The notes beneath the pieces are model-generated. The model made no database searches. It was not told the DNA's origin and saw nothing but the letters and a program-made list of their open reading frames with translations. Below, in pieces: positions 1 through 7,388 of a stretch of DNA of 9,543 nucleotides. Both the position numbers and the translations under genes were made by a program. The stretch spans positions 1 through 9,543 of the forward strand of contig DAHWGZ010000058.1 in the NCBI GenBank assembly GCA_027335965.1, written 5' to 3'. Position 1 is the first letter of the stretch. Each line of letters opens with the position of its first letter. Origin of the DNA: Acidiferrobacter sp. (GTDB lineage: Bacteria > Pseudomonadota > Gammaproteobacteria > Acidiferrobacterales > Acidiferrobacteraceae).

Positions 1-891
1 GAGAAGCGCCTGCCCCAGGATGGCCGCATCACCCTGCGCCTGGCCGGCCGGCCGATCGACGTACGTGTCTCCACCGTTCCGACCGCGCATGGCGAGCGCG
101 TGGTCATGCGGCTTTTGGATAAGCAGGCGGGCCGTCTGGACCTGGGGGCCCTGGGGATGCCGGACGATACACTCGCAACCTTGCGCGAGCTCATCAATGA
201 GCCGCATGGAATCTTTCTCGTGACCGGTCCGACTGGTTCGGGCAAGACCACCACGCTCTATTCGGCGCTGGGCGAGCTCAATACGCGCACATCGAACATC
301 ATGACCGTCGAAGATCCGGTCGAATACGAACTCGATGGCGTGGGCCAGATCCAGGTGAACCCCAAGATCGACCTGACCTTTGCCCGGGCGCTGCGCTCGA
401 TTCTGAGACAAGACCCGGACATCGTCATGATCGGCGAGATCCGCGACCTTGAGACCGCCCAGATCGCCGTGCAGGCGAGCCTGACCGGTCACCTGGTGCT
501 TGCGACCTTGCACACCAATGATGCGGTGGGGGCCGTCACGCGCCTGGTCGATATGGGCATAGAGCCGTTTCTCGTGGCATCGACCCTCCTCGGGGTCCTG
601 GCGCAGCGCCTCGTGCGGACCTTGTGCGGGGTCTGCCATGGGCAGGCGCAGACCGCGGGCAAGAACTGCCCGGCATGCGGCTCGACGGGATTTCAGGGGC
701 GTACCGGGCTCTACGAGCTGCTGACCGTCGACGATTCCTTGAAGACCCTGATTCATGACCGGGCCGCCGAGGCGCGACTGCGCGAGGCGGCGCTGTCGCG
801 CGGCCTGCGGACCCTCCATCAGGACGGCCTGCGGGTCGTGGCCGAAGGGCGCACCACCACCGAAGAGGTTATGCGGGTCTCCCGTGACTGA
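1..891 (+). CDS. gspE: Type II secretion ATPase GspE, 3' part (5' end outside window)
   Basis: This is the cytoplasmic secretion ATPase that powers pseudopilus assembly by the type II secretion system. The frame is open from base 1, so the N-terminal GspL-binding domain and part of N2 are missing; 296 residues remain. It begins in the conserved [10 protein letters not shown] segment. Walker A (GPTGSGKT) is at fragment residues 76-83, the Asp box (TVEDPVE) at 102-108, Walker B (DIVMIGE) around 140-147 and the His box ([13 protein letters not shown]) at 162-174. Two CxxC pairs (CGVC and CPAC, Cys 209/212 and 223/226) form the zinc-binding subdomain, followed by GRTGLYELL. The pairs are only 10 residues apart, whereas GspE/EpsE usually has about 29. 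The flanking gspF-N genes separate it from the similar type IV pilus ATPase PilB. The stop lies two bases before gspF. Confidence 0.97.
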   Translation, partial: EKRLPQDGRITLRLAGRPIDVRVSTVPTAHGERVVMRLLDKQAGRLDLGALGMPDDTLATLRELINEPHGIFLVTGPTGSGKTTTLYSALGELNTRTSNIMTVEDPVEYELDGVGQIQVNPKIDLTFARALRSILRQDPDIVMIGEIRDLETAQIAVQASLTGHLVLATLHTNDAVGAVTRLVDMGIEPFLVASTLLGVLAQRLVRTLCGVCHGQAQTAGKNCPACGSTGFQGRTGLYELLTVDDSLKTLIHDRAAEARLREAALSRGLRTLHQDGLRVVAEGRTTTEEVMRVSRD

Positions 892-893
892 CT

Positions 894-2105
894 ATGGCGG
901 CATTCGAATATGAGGCACTAGACAGCGATGGACGCGCTGTCAAAGGGGTCATGGAGGGCGATGCCGAGCGGCGCGTCCGCGGCCTTTTGCGCGAAAAGGG
1001 TTTCATACCTGTCAAGGTCGCGCCGATCGGCAAGGAGCGTAGCGAGCGGCGGGCGTTCCGCTGGCAGGCGGGCCTCAAGGCCGCGGAGCTTGCGCTCATC
1101 ACGCGCCAGTTCGCGACTTTGGTGCGCGCGGGCCTGCCGATCGAGGAGAGCCTGCACGCCCTGACCGAACAAAGCGAGTCGGCGCGCGCCCGCAAGATCC
1201 TGGCTGCGGTACGCACCAAGGTGCGCGAGGGACAGCCCCTGGCGCAGGCCCTTGGTGATTTTCCGGGATCCTTTCCGCCCCTCTACAGGCACCTCGTGGA
1301 GGCCGGCGAACAGTCCGGTAAACTCCCGGTTATCCTGGAGCGGTTGGCCGATTACACTGAGCAGCGCCAGGCATTGACGCAGAAGGTGTGGGTGGCATTT
1401 CTCTATCCGGCGCTTGTCAGCATCGTCGCCGTGGCGATCGTCGGGGGCCTGCTCGTGTACGTCGTGCCGCAGATCGCCCAGGTGTTCGTCGATAGCGGCG
1501 CGCCGCTTCCCTGGGCCACGCGGACCTTGATCGCCATCAGCCATATCGCCAAGAAGGGCGGCGTGTTGTGGCCAGTGGGCGGGCTCGGCCTCGTGCTTGT
1601 CGGCCAATGGTTGCTGCGTGAGCGCAAGCGGCGGGTCGCATGGCAGAGGTTTTTACTGCGCGTGCCGCTGCTTGGACGGCTCATCCGCAGCCTGAATGCC
1701 GCGCGGCTTGCCAGCACGCTCGGGATCCTGACGAGTTCCGGGATTCCGCTTTTGGCGGCGCTCGATACCGCCTTGCATGTGGTGACCAATCTGCCGATGC
1801 AGATGGCAGTCGAGGAGGCCAAGCGCCAGGTGCGCGAGGGCGGCTCGCTCGGCCGCTCCCTGGGGCGGGCCAAGCTGTTCCCGCCGCTCGTGATTCATCT
1901 GGTCAGCAGCGGCGAGGCGAGCGGGTCTTTGGACACCATGCTATCGCGCGCCGCCGAGGCGCAGACGCGTGAACTGGAGAGCTTCGTGACGGCCCTTACG
2001 AGCCTCATCGAGCCGGTATTGATCCTGGTCATGGGAGGAATGGTGCTGTTCATCGTGTTGGCCATCCTTCTGCCGATATTCGACATGAACCAACTTATCA
2101 AGTGA
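894..2105 (+). CDS. gspF: Type II secretion inner-membrane platform protein GspF
   Basis: GspF is the polytopic core of the inner-membrane platform that couples GspE to pseudopilin extraction. The 403-residue length is normal for the family. It opens with the typical MAAFEYEALDSDGR start. Two T2SSF repeats are visible, each with its hallmark: GEQSGKLPVIL at 138-148 and GEASGSLDTML at 340-350. Hydrophobic segments lie near residues 166-193, 224-241 and 371-395, and the C-terminal one ends in the usual ILLPIFDMNQLI. The ATG sits two bases after the gspE stop and I see no good ribosome binding site, so coupling to gspE is likely. gspG follows directly; no gspC is inserted as in some operons. Confidence 0.97.
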   Translation: MAAFEYEALDSDGRAVKGVMEGDAERRVRGLLREKGFIPVKVAPIGKERSERRAFRWQAGLKAAELALITRQFATLVRAGLPIEESLHALTEQSESARARKILAAVRTKVREGQPLAQALGDFPGSFPPLYRHLVEAGEQSGKLPVILERLADYTEQRQALTQKVWVAFLYPALVSIVAVAIVGGLLVYVVPQIAQVFVDSGAPLPWATRTLIAISHIAKKGGVLWPVGGLGLVLVGQWLLRERKRRVAWQRFLLRVPLLGRLIRSLNAARLASTLGILTSSGIPLLAALDTALHVVTNLPMQMAVEEAKRQVREGGSLGRSLGRAKLFPPLVIHLVSSGEASGSLDTMLSRAAEAQTRELESFVTALTSLIEPVLILVMGGMVLFIVLAILLPIFDMNQLIK

Positions 2106-2110
2106 ACCTT

Positions 2111-2536
2111 ATGCAAAAGAGTCTGCGGTCGCGCGGTTTTACCCTCATCGAGGTCATGGTCGTCATGGTGATCATAGGGATCCTGGCGGCGGTGATCGTC
2201 CCCAAGATCATGAATCGCCCCAATCAGGCGCGTATCGTGGCGGCCAAGAACGATATCCGCTCGATCGTGAGCGCCCTGAAGCTCTATCGTCTCGACAACG
2301 GCCAATATCCGACCCAGCAGCAAGGCCTGAAGGCCCTGGTGCAGAAGCCGAGCTCGGGCCCGGCGGCGTCCGACTGGCGGACCGGCGGCTATCTCCCGCG
2401 CCTGCCCGTCGACCCCTGGGGGCGGCCCTACCAGTATCTGAATCCCGGAATTCATGGGCGCGTGGATGTCTTCAGCTACGGGCCGCATGGCAAGGGTCAT
2501 GGCATGAAGGACGTCATCGGGTCATGGCAACTCTAG
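2111..2536 (+). CDS. gspG: Major pseudopilin GspG
   Basis: GspG is the major subunit of the periplasmic pseudopilus, processed by a prepilin peptidase. A leader of nine residues (MQKSLRSRG) precedes the G|F cleavage site and the FTLIEVMVVMVIIGIL helix with the required Glu at +5. The globular part carries family motifs: DNGQYPTQQQGLKAL at 62-76, YLPRLPVDPWG at 94-104 and the C-terminal IGSW. The calcium loop (121-139) is unusual: the expected Asp in GADG is His (GPHG), and the acidic cluster before IGSW is reduced to one Asp. I chose ATG 2111; GTG 2102 would give a 12-residue leader and a GTGA overlap with gspF. Neither has a clear ribosome binding site. Length 141 is normal. The mature part has about 15 basic and 7 acidic residues by hand count. 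Confidence 0.96.
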   Translation: MQKSLRSRGFTLIEVMVVMVIIGILAAVIVPKIMNRPNQARIVAAKNDIRSIVSALKLYRLDNGQYPTQQQGLKALVQKPSSGPAASDWRTGGYLPRLPVDPWGRPYQYLNPGIHGRVDVFSYGPHGKGHGMKDVIGSWQL

Positions 2537-2982
2537 CGGGCGGCCGCGGATTCACGCTGTTCGAGGTCCTGATCATCCTGGTCTTGATCGGCATCATGAT
2601 AGGGGTGATCGCGCCGCGCCTGGGTCGCGATGTCGGGGTGTCCGCGCGTCACGAGGGTTCGCGTCTCGTGGCGCTCCTCCAGGCGGCGCGCACGCAGGCG
2701 ATCGTGACCGGGCGGCCGTATCGGGTGGACCTCACGACCCACGGGTACGACTTTCAAAGGCTGAACGGCCATGGGCGCTTCGCGGCCATCAAGGGCGCGC
2801 TGTTTCGGGCGCGGCGCCTGCCGACGGGCGCGACGATCAAGGGTCTTGGGAAAAGGCGCGCCGTGGTGTTCACGCCAAGCGGTCTTGGGCGCGCGTTTCA
2901 TTGCGAGATCGTGACGCGTCATGGACGTTTTCTTGTGTCGGGCAATGATAATGGGCATATCAAAGGCCTGGCGCGGAGCTAG
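2524..2982 (+). CDS. gspH: Minor pseudopilin GspH
   Basis: GspH is a minor pseudopilin thought to sit just below the pseudopilus tip and connect it to the GspG shaft. It has 152 residues. A short leader (MATLAGGRG) precedes FTLFEVLIILVLIGIMIGV, with cleavage before Phe and Glu at +5. The globular domain has the GspH/FimT look (HEGSRLVALLQAARTQAI, TGRPYRVDL, VVFTPSGLG), which sets it apart from GspG. It overlaps the end of gspG by 13 bases, and no strong ribosome binding site precedes ATG 2524. The mature protein is very basic, with about 22 Arg/Lys and 7 Asp/Glu by hand count. Confidence 0.92.
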   Translation: MATLAGGRGFTLFEVLIILVLIGIMIGVIAPRLGRDVGVSARHEGSRLVALLQAARTQAIVTGRPYRVDLTTHGYDFQRLNGHGRFAAIKGALFRARRLPTGATIKGLGKRRAVVFTPSGLGRAFHCEIVTRHGRFLVSGNDNGHIKGLARS

Positions 2983-3337
2983 GTGTGCGGGGTTCACGCT
3001 GCTCGAGGTGCTGGTCGCGCTTTTCATCCTGGCGATCGCGCTGGCGGCGGTCATGCGCAACGTGACGGGCGCGATCACGACCGCTGGCGCGCTGCGGGAC
3101 CGCACGTTGGCGCTGTGGGTGGCCGAGAACCGGTTGACGCGCGTGGAGGCCATCGTTCATTGGCCACCGCTCGGGCGGCGCCATACGCGCGCGCGCGAGG
3201 ATGGCCGGCGGTTTCGGGTGGTGACGAAGGTCGTGACGACCCCATTGCCGGAGATCCGGCGGGTAAGGATCACGGTCCGCCGCGCGCGGCGGTCGCAGGT
3301 CTTGATGCGGCTGGTTGGTTTCGTGCGCAAGCCATGA
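2951..3337 (+). CDS. gspI: Minor pseudopilin GspI
   Basis: GspI is a minor pseudopilin that nucleates the I-J-K tip complex. The pseudopilin signature is ARCAG|FTLLEVLVALFILAI, with Phe at 2993-2995 and Glu at +5. The LALWVAENRL segment at about residues 51-60 matches the family's conserved A-x-N region. The start is uncertain: ATG 2951 gives a 14-residue leader and has a weak GGG-containing site about 8 bases upstream, ATG 2945 gives 16 residues, and ATG 2921 gives 24. All three lie inside gspH. From 2951 the protein has 128 residues. It is very Arg-rich (about 23 basic and 7 acidic in the mature part). Its stop overlaps the gspJ start in ATGA. Confidence 0.92.
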   Translation: MGISKAWRGARCAGFTLLEVLVALFILAIALAAVMRNVTGAITTAGALRDRTLALWVAENRLTRVEAIVHWPPLGRRHTRAREDGRRFRVVTKVVTTPLPEIRRVRITVRRARRSQVLMRLVGFVRKP

Positions 3338-3927
3338 CACGAAACCGCGGATTCACCTTGCTCGAGATGCTGGTGGCGATCGCGATCTTCGCCGTCGTCG
3401 GGGCGATCGCCTACACCGGTCTTGATCGCGCGATGGCGATCCGCGCGCAGCTAAAGAGCGTGCGCGTGCGCTGGCAGGCGCGCGGGCTTGCCTATTACCG
3501 GCTGGCCAATGACCTGGCCCAGGCGCGTGGGCGGCCGGTGCGTGACGGCGCGGGGACATTGGTGCCGGCGTTCGTTGTGCGCCGCATGGGCCGCGGGGTG
3601 CGGCTCAATTTCACGACGGGCGGCACGCCGCCGTTTCGTTCGGGTCCGGCAAGCGACCTGCGGCGCGTCGATTACACGGTCATGCATGGGCAGTTGATAT
3701 GGCGGCGGTGGGCGGTCCTGGATCGTGCCCCGGGCGAGCGCCGGGCCAAGGAGGTTTTGATGCGCGGCGTGCGGAGCTTTCACGTGCGGCTTTTGGCCAC
3801 GAACGGCCTATACGTGCGCACCTGGCCGCTCGCCGGACAGCCGGCCGCGGATCCGGCGGCGGTGAAGGTGAACCTGACCCTGAAGGATGGGCGGCACATT
3901 CGCTGGCTGTTCGCGGTCGGCCGATGA
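3334..3927 (+). CDS. gspJ: Minor pseudopilin GspJ
   Basis: GspJ is a minor pseudopilin of the tip complex with GspI and GspK. The start is ATG 3334, which overlaps the gspI stop in ATGA. The six-residue leader MTRNRG is cleaved before FTLLEMLVAIAIFAVVGAIA, with Glu at +5. The rest, 197 residues in total, follows the GspJ pattern: an Arg-rich helix ending in YYRLANDLAQ at about 51-60, VDYTVMHGQLIWRRW around 112-126, and a final beta-strand ILKDG-like region (VNLTLKDGRHIRWLF). It is strongly basic like its neighbours. The frame is open further upstream, but that part is antisense-free shadow of gspI. Confidence 0.94.
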   Translation: MTRNRGFTLLEMLVAIAIFAVVGAIAYTGLDRAMAIRAQLKSVRVRWQARGLAYYRLANDLAQARGRPVRDGAGTLVPAFVVRRMGRGVRLNFTTGGTPPFRSGPASDLRRVDYTVMHGQLIWRRWAVLDRAPGERRAKEVLMRGVRSFHVRLLATNGLYVRTWPLAGQPAADPAAVKVNLTLKDGRHIRWLFAVGR

Positions 3928-4859
3928 GAAGGGAACGCGGCCTCGCGCTCATCGTGGCGCTGCTGGTGGTGGCGCTGACGGCCATCATCGCCGCGGCCCT
4001 CATGCGCGGCGAGTCGGTGTGGTTCAAGGAAAGCGCCAACGTCCGCGCGTCGTCGCAGGCGCATGCGGCCATGGATGGGGCGTTCCGGCTCGCCGCCGTG
4101 GAGGCGACCCTCGAAGGGCGCCATGATCAGATCGATGACCTGACCGAGCGGTGGGCCCAGCCGCTGCCGCGATTCCCGGTGGCTGGTGGCACGGTGCATG
4201 CGCAGCTCCTGGACCCGGAGGGACGCTTCAACCTGAATGATCTCGTGGTGGCGGGCAAGGAGGTGCCGACCGCGCTCGCGGTGTTCACGCGGCTCTTGCA
4301 GTTGGTTGGCCTGAACCCGCAGCTCGCGCAGGCGGTGGTGGCATGGGAGATCCCGCCGGGTTCGCCGGGCGCTGGCTTCGACTCCGTATATCTGGGCCGC
4401 CGCACGCCGTACCGGGCCGGCCGTCAGCCCCTGAACGGGGTGAGCGAGTTGCGTCTCGTGAAGGGTTTCAGCGCCAAGATCGTGCACAAGCTGCGGCCTT
4501 ATATCACGGCCTTGCCGCTCGCGACGCCGGTCAATGTCGATACCGCGCCGGCCCTGGTGCTGGCGGCCCTGTGCCCGGGCCTCACCATAAAGCAGGCCCA
4601 GATCCTGGGTGATGAGGCGCTGCGCACGCCGTTTGCCAGCACAACCGCATTCCAGCAGGCCCTTCCCCAGGGCGTGCAGCCGAGCTATCAGACGGCTGTG
4701 CAGACGAGTTATTTTTTGGCGCATGTGAGCGCCCGCTTCGGCGGCCTCGTCATGCGCCGACGGGCGCTCTTATACCGCGCGGTGCGCGGCCAGACGACCG
4801 TTATCTTGTGGCAGGAGGCGTTATGGGAGCATCGTCGAATCACGCATACACACACCTGA
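3924..4859 (+). CDS. gspK: Pseudopilus tip protein GspK
   Basis: GspK is the large minor pseudopilin that caps the pseudopilus. The start is ATG 3924, in an ATGA overlap with gspJ. The leader MRRERG precedes LALIVALLVVALTAIIAAAL. Position +5 is Val rather than Glu, as expected for GspK, the one pseudopilin that lacks this Glu. Family motifs are LDPEGRFNLNDL at 96-107 and PYRAGRQPLNGVSELRLVKGF at 162-182, followed by an alpha-helical region and VNVDTAPALVLAAL at 203-216. The stretch at 141-157 (starting WEIPP) is poor in Asp/Glu compared with what I recall of the family. Length is 311 residues, about normal. The last 12 residues overlap gspL by 37 bases and end in an odd THTHT tail. Confidence 0.95.
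   Translation: MRRERGLALIVALLVVALTAIIAAALMRGESVWFKESANVRASSQAHAAMDGAFRLAAVEATLEGRHDQIDDLTERWAQPLPRFPVAGGTVHAQLLDPEGRFNLNDLVVAGKEVPTALAVFTRLLQLVGLNPQLAQAVVAWEIPPGSPGAGFDSVYLGRRTPYRAGRQPLNGVSELRLVKGFSAKIVHKLRPYITALPLATPVNVDTAPALVLAALCPGLTIKQAQILGDEALRTPFASTTAFQQALPQGVQPSYQTAVQTSYFLAHVSARFGGLVMRRRALLYRAVRGQTTVILWQEALWEHRRITHTHT
4813..4818 (+). promoter_or_regulatory. Ribosome binding site of gspL
   Basis: AGGAGG lies inside the end of gspK, four bases before ATG 4823. It is the strongest Shine-Dalgarno sequence in the operon and decides for ATG 4823 over the in-frame GTG 4808, which it would overlap downstream. Confidence 0.75.
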
Positions 4860-6145
4860 GGGCCCTTAGGCGCGTCGGCATCGGCCGCTTGGCCGGTTCG
4901 GGCCCAAGGCTCGGGACATGGCGCGAACAGGCGCAGGCGTGGCTGCGCGCCCCGGGGGCGCAGCCATGGGACGTGTTTCTGACGCCGGCCTATCCCGAGG
5001 ATCCGGCCGTCGAGTGGCGCGGTCCGGATGGCGAGACCGGCCGCGGACCCTTAAGCGAACTCCCGGAGGCGGCCCACCGGGCCACGATCCGCGTCTGGAC
5101 GCCGGCCGTCGAGACCCTGCTGACGGTCGCGCAGTGGCCGGGACGAGGGCGTGGACGCCTGGCGCAGGCCTTGCCCTATCTCCTCGAGGAACAGTTGCTC
5201 GCGGATCCCGAGTCTTTGGCGTTTTCCCACCGCGAGACCGACGCCGGGATCTTCGTGGCGGTGACCGCCAGGGAGCGGCTGACGGCATGGCGCAAGGCCA
5301 TCGACGAGGCACGGCTTGGCGCGACCTTTTGCCCGGTGACCCTGGCGCTGCCCTATCGCGCGGGCAGCTGGTCGTGTCATTTCAGCGACAACCAATGGGT
5401 GGTGCGCACCGGACCTTATAGCGGCTTTGGGGCGGCAAGCCCCCTGACCCGGGTTCCCGCGGCCCTCCGTCAGGCCATGGAGGAGGCCGTGAAGACCGAG
5501 ACCGTGCCCGATGCGATCGTATTGTTCGGGGGCGACGAGGCCTTGCGGGTATTCATCGCCACGGAGCTCGATGTCCCGGTCGTCGCGGACCCACGACCCA
5601 TCGCCGCGGGCGAGACGCCCCCCTTTCGCCTCGGGGAGACCGGCGGCGCGGTGGGCGCGGGCGGCCTTGCCGCGCTGCGTGCGTTGCGGCCGGCCCTCAT
5701 GGCGCTATTTTTGATAGGCGCGCTGGGATTCGCCCGTACCCTGTTCGATTGGGTCAAGTTGTCGCACGAGGAGGCGCGCGTCCATGCGCAGATGACATCG
5801 CTTTTTAGCGCAAGCTTCCCCAATGCCCCGGTGCTTGATCCGGCGCGGCAGATGCGTCAGGGCGTGGCGCGGCTGGCCGCGCGCGCGGGCGGCGCCTCGC
5901 AGGGCTTTCTCGCCGTTCTGACCGCCGCGAGTCCGGTGCTCGCGGGGCTCGCGCATGGCGATCTTGCGCGTCTTGAATATCGCCACGGGCAGGTCCGTTG
6001 CGCGCTGCGCCTCGCCAATTTCGGCGCCCTCACCGCCTTGAAGCGCAATCTCGCGCATGCAGGTCTCGCCGTGCGCGTGACGCACGCCATGAGCCACCAG
6101 GGCGGCGTCCAGGCGCTGCTCACGATCACAAGGAGATCCCCATGA
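4823..6145 (+). CDS. gspL: Type II secretion inner-membrane protein GspL
   Basis: GspL is a bitopic inner-membrane protein whose cytoplasmic actin-like domain recruits GspE and whose periplasmic domain pairs with GspM. It has 440 residues from ATG 4823. The diagnostic segment is QALPYLLEEQLLADPESLAF at 115-134, followed by the LALPYRAGSWSCHFSDNQWVV region at 174-194. One membrane helix lies at about 290-308 (PALMALFLIGALGFARTLF), followed by a periplasmic ferredoxin-like tail of about 130 residues. Family similarity appears to begin only near WDVFLTP (residue 49), leaving an N-terminal tail of about 48 basic residues that is unusual. GTG 4973 would remove it but lacks comparable start signals. 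It overlaps gspK by 37 bases and gspM by ATGA. Confidence 0.93.
   Translation: MGASSNHAYTHLRALRRVGIGRLAGSGPRLGTWREQAQAWLRAPGAQPWDVFLTPAYPEDPAVEWRGPDGETGRGPLSELPEAAHRATIRVWTPAVETLLTVAQWPGRGRGRLAQALPYLLEEQLLADPESLAFSHRETDAGIFVAVTARERLTAWRKAIDEARLGATFCPVTLALPYRAGSWSCHFSDNQWVVRTGPYSGFGAASPLTRVPAALRQAMEEAVKTETVPDAIVLFGGDEALRVFIATELDVPVVADPRPIAAGETPPFRLGETGGAVGAGGLAALRALRPALMALFLIGALGFARTLFDWVKLSHEEARVHAQMTSLFSASFPNAPVLDPARQMRQGVARLAARAGGASQGFLAVLTAASPVLAGLAHGDLARLEYRHGQVRCALRLANFGALTALKRNLAHAGLAVRVTHAMSHQGGVQALLTITRRSP
6131..6135 (+). promoter_or_regulatory. Ribosome binding site of gspM
   Basis: AGGAG lies six bases before ATG 6142, inside the end of gspL. It fixes the gspM start although the same frame is open well upstream. 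Confidence 0.7.
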
Positions 6146-6645
6146 AGGCCGTTACGTCGGCGGTATCTCGCGCGCAGTCGCTGTGGCTTGCGCGCAGTGA
6201 AAAGGAGCGCCGCTTGATGCTCCTTGGCGCCCTTATGGCCGCGCCGCTCCTCTTCTACGCCCTCATCTGGCAGCCTTTGGCCTCGCGCGTCTCCCACTGG
6301 CAGCATGTGTTGCCCCGGCAACGGGCGGCGCTCGCGGTCATGCGCCGGGAGTCCTCCATGGCGCGTTCGTTGCGTGCGCATGTCGGGCATGCGCCCGCCG
6401 GCACGGGGCTTTTGAGTCTTATCGAACGGCGCGCGCAGGTGGCGGCCATAGGCGGCGCGCTCGGCGAGTTGTCGCCGCGGGGCGCGCATAAGGCCGAGGC
6501 GGTGTTCACCAAGGTCCCGTTCAATGCCCTGGTGCGCTTTCTCGCGGATCTCGGTGCGCGCGGGGTCGAGGCCGCGCGCGTCGAGCTCGCGCCCTCCGGC
6601 GTGGGGCTTGTGAGCGGGTCGGTGACCCTGGCCGCGCACGGATGA
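6142..6645 (+). CDS. gspM: Type II secretion inner-membrane protein GspM
   Basis: GspM is a small bitopic inner-membrane protein that stabilises GspL and is part of the assembly platform. It has 167 residues, normal for the family. A short basic cytoplasmic N-terminus (SEKERRLMLLG, 19-29) leads into one membrane helix (about 26-45, ending LIWQPL, a common GspM feature). A predicted helical stretch follows (50-80), then a periplasmic ferredoxin-like domain with LLSLIERRAQ at 90-99 and VFTKVPFNALVRFLADLGARG at 121-141. The ATG overlaps the gspL stop and has a good ribosome binding site. Sequence conservation in GspM is weak, so position after gspL supports the call. Confidence 0.9.
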   Translation: MKAVTSAVSRAQSLWLARSEKERRLMLLGALMAAPLLFYALIWQPLASRVSHWQHVLPRQRAALAVMRRESSMARSLRAHVGHAPAGTGLLSLIERRAQVAAIGGALGELSPRGAHKAEAVFTKVPFNALVRFLADLGARGVEAARVELAPSGVGLVSGSVTLAAHG

Positions 6646-7388
6646 AACGCAAGGTTCTCTATGGACTGTTGGCGCTCGGGGCCTATGGGGTCTTTATGCT
6701 GGTGACGGCGCCGGCGCGCGTGGTGGTGCCGGATCTCGTCGGCGTCCTGCCGGCGTCCCTGCGCGTCGCCGACATCCGCGGCACGATATGGGATGGGCGC
6801 CTGGCGTTGTTCGTGTCCACGAGCAGCGGGGCCGATCCCTTGAGCCGTGTCCGCTTTCGGTTCACGCCGCTCACCCTGATCGAAGGCCGCGCCGGCTATG
6901 ATCTGCATTTTGCCGGCGCCGTGCATGGGCGCATGCGCGTCGCCGCCGGACGAAAGGTCCGCGTGTTCTCGGATCTTGCCGTCACCGCGCCCGCCGGGAC
7001 GCTGGCCGCGCTCATCCCGGCCGCGCAAGACTTCGGGCCGGGTGGCGATCTTACGCTTCACGCCCGCCGGCTCGTCTGGGGGCCGCATCCGTCGGGCCAG
7101 GGGACCTTGACCTGGGAGCAGGCGGCGCTCGTGAGCGCCCCGGTGAACCCCTTGGGGAGCTATGCGGCGCATTTCGTGCTGACAGGCCAGGCGCTGTCTT
7201 ATCGCGTCCACACCCTGACAGGTCCGCTACGCGTGACCGGGCGCGGCCGCTATCGCCTCGCGGCCGGCGATCTTTCCTTCACCGGGGACGTGCGCGGCCG
7301 TGGATTGCGTCTCGGCGGCCTCGTCCAGAATATGGGCGCCCCCGATGGCCATGGCGGTCGCCGGCTCACCTTCCGGATGCCTTTATAG
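6642..7388 (+). CDS. gspN: Type II secretion accessory protein GspN
   Basis: GspN is an accessory inner-membrane subunit found in some type II systems; its exact role is poorly defined. The product has 248 residues, close to the family's usual length. An N-terminal membrane anchor (about 5-24, VLYGLLALGAYGVFMLVTAPA) is followed by a beta-rich periplasmic part with VADIRGTIWDGRLAL at 42-56 and a terminal LTFRMPL. The G-T-I/V-W-x-G motif near residue 50 is typical of GspN and related beta-strand-repeat envelope proteins. The ATG overlaps the gspM stop (ATGA). It is the last gene of the operon: a 266-base gap follows. Confidence 0.9.
   Translation: MKRKVLYGLLALGAYGVFMLVTAPARVVVPDLVGVLPASLRVADIRGTIWDGRLALFVSTSSGADPLSRVRFRFTPLTLIEGRAGYDLHFAGAVHGRMRVAAGRKVRVFSDLAVTAPAGTLAALIPAAQDFGPGGDLTLHARRLVWGPHPSGQGTLTWEQAALVSAPVNPLGSYAAHFVLTGQALSYRVHTLTGPLRVTGRGRYRLAAGDLSFTGDVRGRGLRLGGLVQNMGAPDGHGGRRLTFRMPL

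Noticed and set aside
3032..3410. Three GCGATCGC palindromes (3032-3039, 3376-3383, 3403-3410), resembling a highly iterated palindrome element
   Set aside because: Each encodes Ala-Ile-Ala or similar in the hydrophobic helix of GspI or GspJ, so protein sequence and GC-rich codon choice explain them.
3780..4724. Long reverse-strand open frame of 314 codons antisense to gspJ/gspK
   Set aside because: It lies wholly opposite well-supported gsp genes, has an Arg/His/Gln-rich composition with no recognisable domain, and long antisense frames are expected at this GC content.
6255..7211. Long reverse-strand open frame of 318 codons antisense to gspM/gspN
   Set aside because: Same pattern: composition of a shadow frame, no domain, no ribosome binding site, and it crosses two coupled genes.
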